Source: Pseudomonadota bacterium
GTDB lineage: Bacteria; Pseudomonadota; Alphaproteobacteria; Rhizobiales; Rhizobiaceae
DNA length: 6,906 bases
Direction of reading: 5' to 3'
NCBI GenBank assembly: GCA_023419995.1
Contig: JAEZXF010000418.1
Span: 1-6,906 of the forward strand
Under the pieces are notes generated by a model. It had not been told where the DNA came from, ran no database searches, and saw only the letters and a program-made list of their open reading frames with translations. Shown here piece by piece: positions 6,157 to 6,906 of this stretch (within the stretch, counting starts at the first letter, position 1; every line of letters starts with the position of its first letter). Made by a program: the position numbers and the translations under genes.

Positions 6157-6906
6157 GCCGCCTTCCCCAGCCACGCCGCGGCGAACGCGGCCGGTTCGCG
6201 CGTGCCGCCGGATTTCAGCCGGAGCGCGTTCACGTCGCGCAGGATCTTCTCCGCGCCGGTGTCGCGCATGTAGCCGATGCCGCCGAACACCTGCACCGCC
6301 TGGCTCGCCGCCCGGCACAGCGCCGGATAGAGGCGCGCCCGGCAGGCGACGGCAGCACCCGGCCCGATCGCGTCGAGCGGCCGCTCCCACGCCGCGAGCG
6401 CATGGCCGGCGGCCTGGCGGGCGAGCGCGATGTCGGCGACCAGCCCCTGCACCGCAGGATGACGGCCGATGACGTCGCCGCCCTGCCGCCGCATCGCGGC
6501 GTAGGCCGCGGCAAGGTCCATCGCATGGTCGACCGCGCCGAGCCCGATGGCGACGAGCCCGATCATCTCCAGCACCAGCAGCCGGGCATAGACGCGGCCG
6601 GAGCCGCTTCCGGAAGATCCGGCAGCGGCACGGGCGTCATGCGTAAGCTCAAACGCACATAACTCGTCGAAGCCGTGCTGGGCGAAGCGCGGCGTGGCCC
6701 GCAGTTGCGCGCGTCCGACGCGGACGAGCGCGACGTCGCCGTCCCGCCACACCGGCCAGATCAGCTCCGTCCAGCCGGCCGGTGCGACAACGCAGGTGGC
6801 GTGCGTCGCGCGGTCGAGCCAGTCGGCTAGCAGGGCCTCGTCGGCAGCGTCCGCCGCCTGCCCGTCCAGCCGGCGGGCAAGGGCGGTGCGGGCGAGACCG
6901 TAGTGG
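6153..6906 (-). CDS. Acyl-CoA dehydrogenase-like protein lacking the catalytic Glu (ACAD-1), C-terminal 250 residues
   Basis: The frame is open to the right edge; the true start lies outside. The fragment has an abbreviated middle region (about residues 1-95 of the fragment) without a recognisable ITEPxAGSD motif. A Gly/Ser stretch GSSGSGSG follows (96-103), then the C-terminal helical ACAD domain (RVYARLLVLEMIGLVAIGLG onward). The FAD-contacting loop is intact: QVFGGIGYMRDTGAEKILRD (205-224). At the catalytic position the sequence reads LKSGGTRE (230-237), so the expected EGT is GGT and the catalytic Glu is replaced by Gly233. It therefore probably cannot abstract the alpha proton itself. 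Its stop overlaps the ATG of ACAD-2, and it is best interpreted as the non-catalytic partner of a heteromeric enzyme. Alternatively it could be a decaying paralogue, but a clean open frame with a perfect QxxGG loop argues against that. A GTG at 6752 is an internal codon and not the start. Confidence 0.88.
   Translation of the reverse strand, partial: HYGLARTALARRLDGQAADAADEALLADWLDRATHATCVVAPAGWTELIWPVWRDGDVALVRVGRAQLRATPRFAQHGFDELCAFELTHDARAAAGSSGSGSGRVYARLLVLEMIGLVAIGLGAVDHAMDLAAAYAAMRRQGGDVIGRHPAVQGLVADIALARQAAGHALAAWERPLDAIGPGAAVACRARLYPALCRAASQAVQVFGGIGYMRDTGAEKILRDVNALRLKSGGTREPAAFAAAWLGKAA

Noticed and set aside
4921..6273. Plus-strand open frame antisense to ACAD-2 (450 codons)
   Set aside because: A shadow of ACAD-2 with compositionally biased translation and no family motifs.
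6230..6526. Small minus-strand frames within ACAD-1
   Set aside because: Shifted-frame shadows; the ACAD-1 frame carries QVFGGIGY and the expected helical domain.
1..6906. CRISPR arrays, tRNA or rRNA genes, insertion sequences, phage or toxin-antitoxin genes
   Set aside because: No repeated spacers, tRNA-like cloverleaf, transposase motifs or terminal inverted repeats were seen. The window is almost entirely metabolic coding sequence.

Overview
The window is very GC-rich DNA with every recognisable gene on the minus strand, so transcription runs from position 6906 down to position 1. Gene content (FGGY xylulokinase, GMC oxidoreductase, CalB-type aldehyde dehydrogenase, acyl-CoA dehydrogenases), GC-rich third positions and strong Shine-Dalgarno sites suggest a high-GC proteobacterium. 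An alphaproteobacterium of the Hyphomicrobiales type is my best guess, but this is inferred from style and not from a marker gene.

Layout in the direction of transcription: (1) the C-terminal 250 residues of a small acyl-CoA dehydrogenase-like protein (ACAD-1, 6906-6153, cut by the window edge); (2) a 460-residue acyl-CoA dehydrogenase (ACAD-2, 6156-4774) whose start overlaps the previous stop as ATGA; (3) a 262-residue acetoacetate-decarboxylase-superfamily protein (4772-3984) that starts one base after the ACAD-2 stop; (4) a 141-base gap with a GC hairpin and a weak possible promoter; (5) a 474-residue coniferyl-aldehyde-dehydrogenase-like ALDH (3842-2418); (6) a 535-residue GMC flavoprotein alcohol dehydrogenase (2392-785), 25 bases after the ALDH; (7) a compact 129-base intergenic region with a possible intrinsic terminator, an imperfect palindrome and a promoter-like sequence; (8) the first 218 residues of xylulokinase XylB (655-1), which runs off the window.

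Genes 1-6 read as one catabolic operon or two closely linked ones. The GMC enzyme and the ALDH form a plausible alcohol-to-aldehyde-to-acid pair. The two ACAD proteins would introduce an alpha,beta double bond into an acyl-CoA, and the ADC-like protein would act by Schiff-base chemistry on a keto acid or related product. No CoA ligase, enoyl-CoA hydratase, thiolase, transporter or regulator lies inside the window, so the substrate cannot be named. XylB appears to be a separate sugar or polyol catabolic unit.

The most interesting observation is that the two adjacent ACAD proteins have complementary defects. ACAD-1 keeps the FAD-contacting QxxGG loop but has Gly where the catalytic Glu should be. 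ACAD-2 keeps the catalytic Glu and the ITEPDAGSD motif but has lost the QxxGG residues. This is what an obligate heteromeric acyl-CoA dehydrogenase would look like, comparable to the alpha2-beta2 enzymes of actinobacterial steroid degradation. The coupled ADC-like protein keeps the Schiff-base Lys but has Phe in place of the second Lys of classical acetoacetate decarboxylase.
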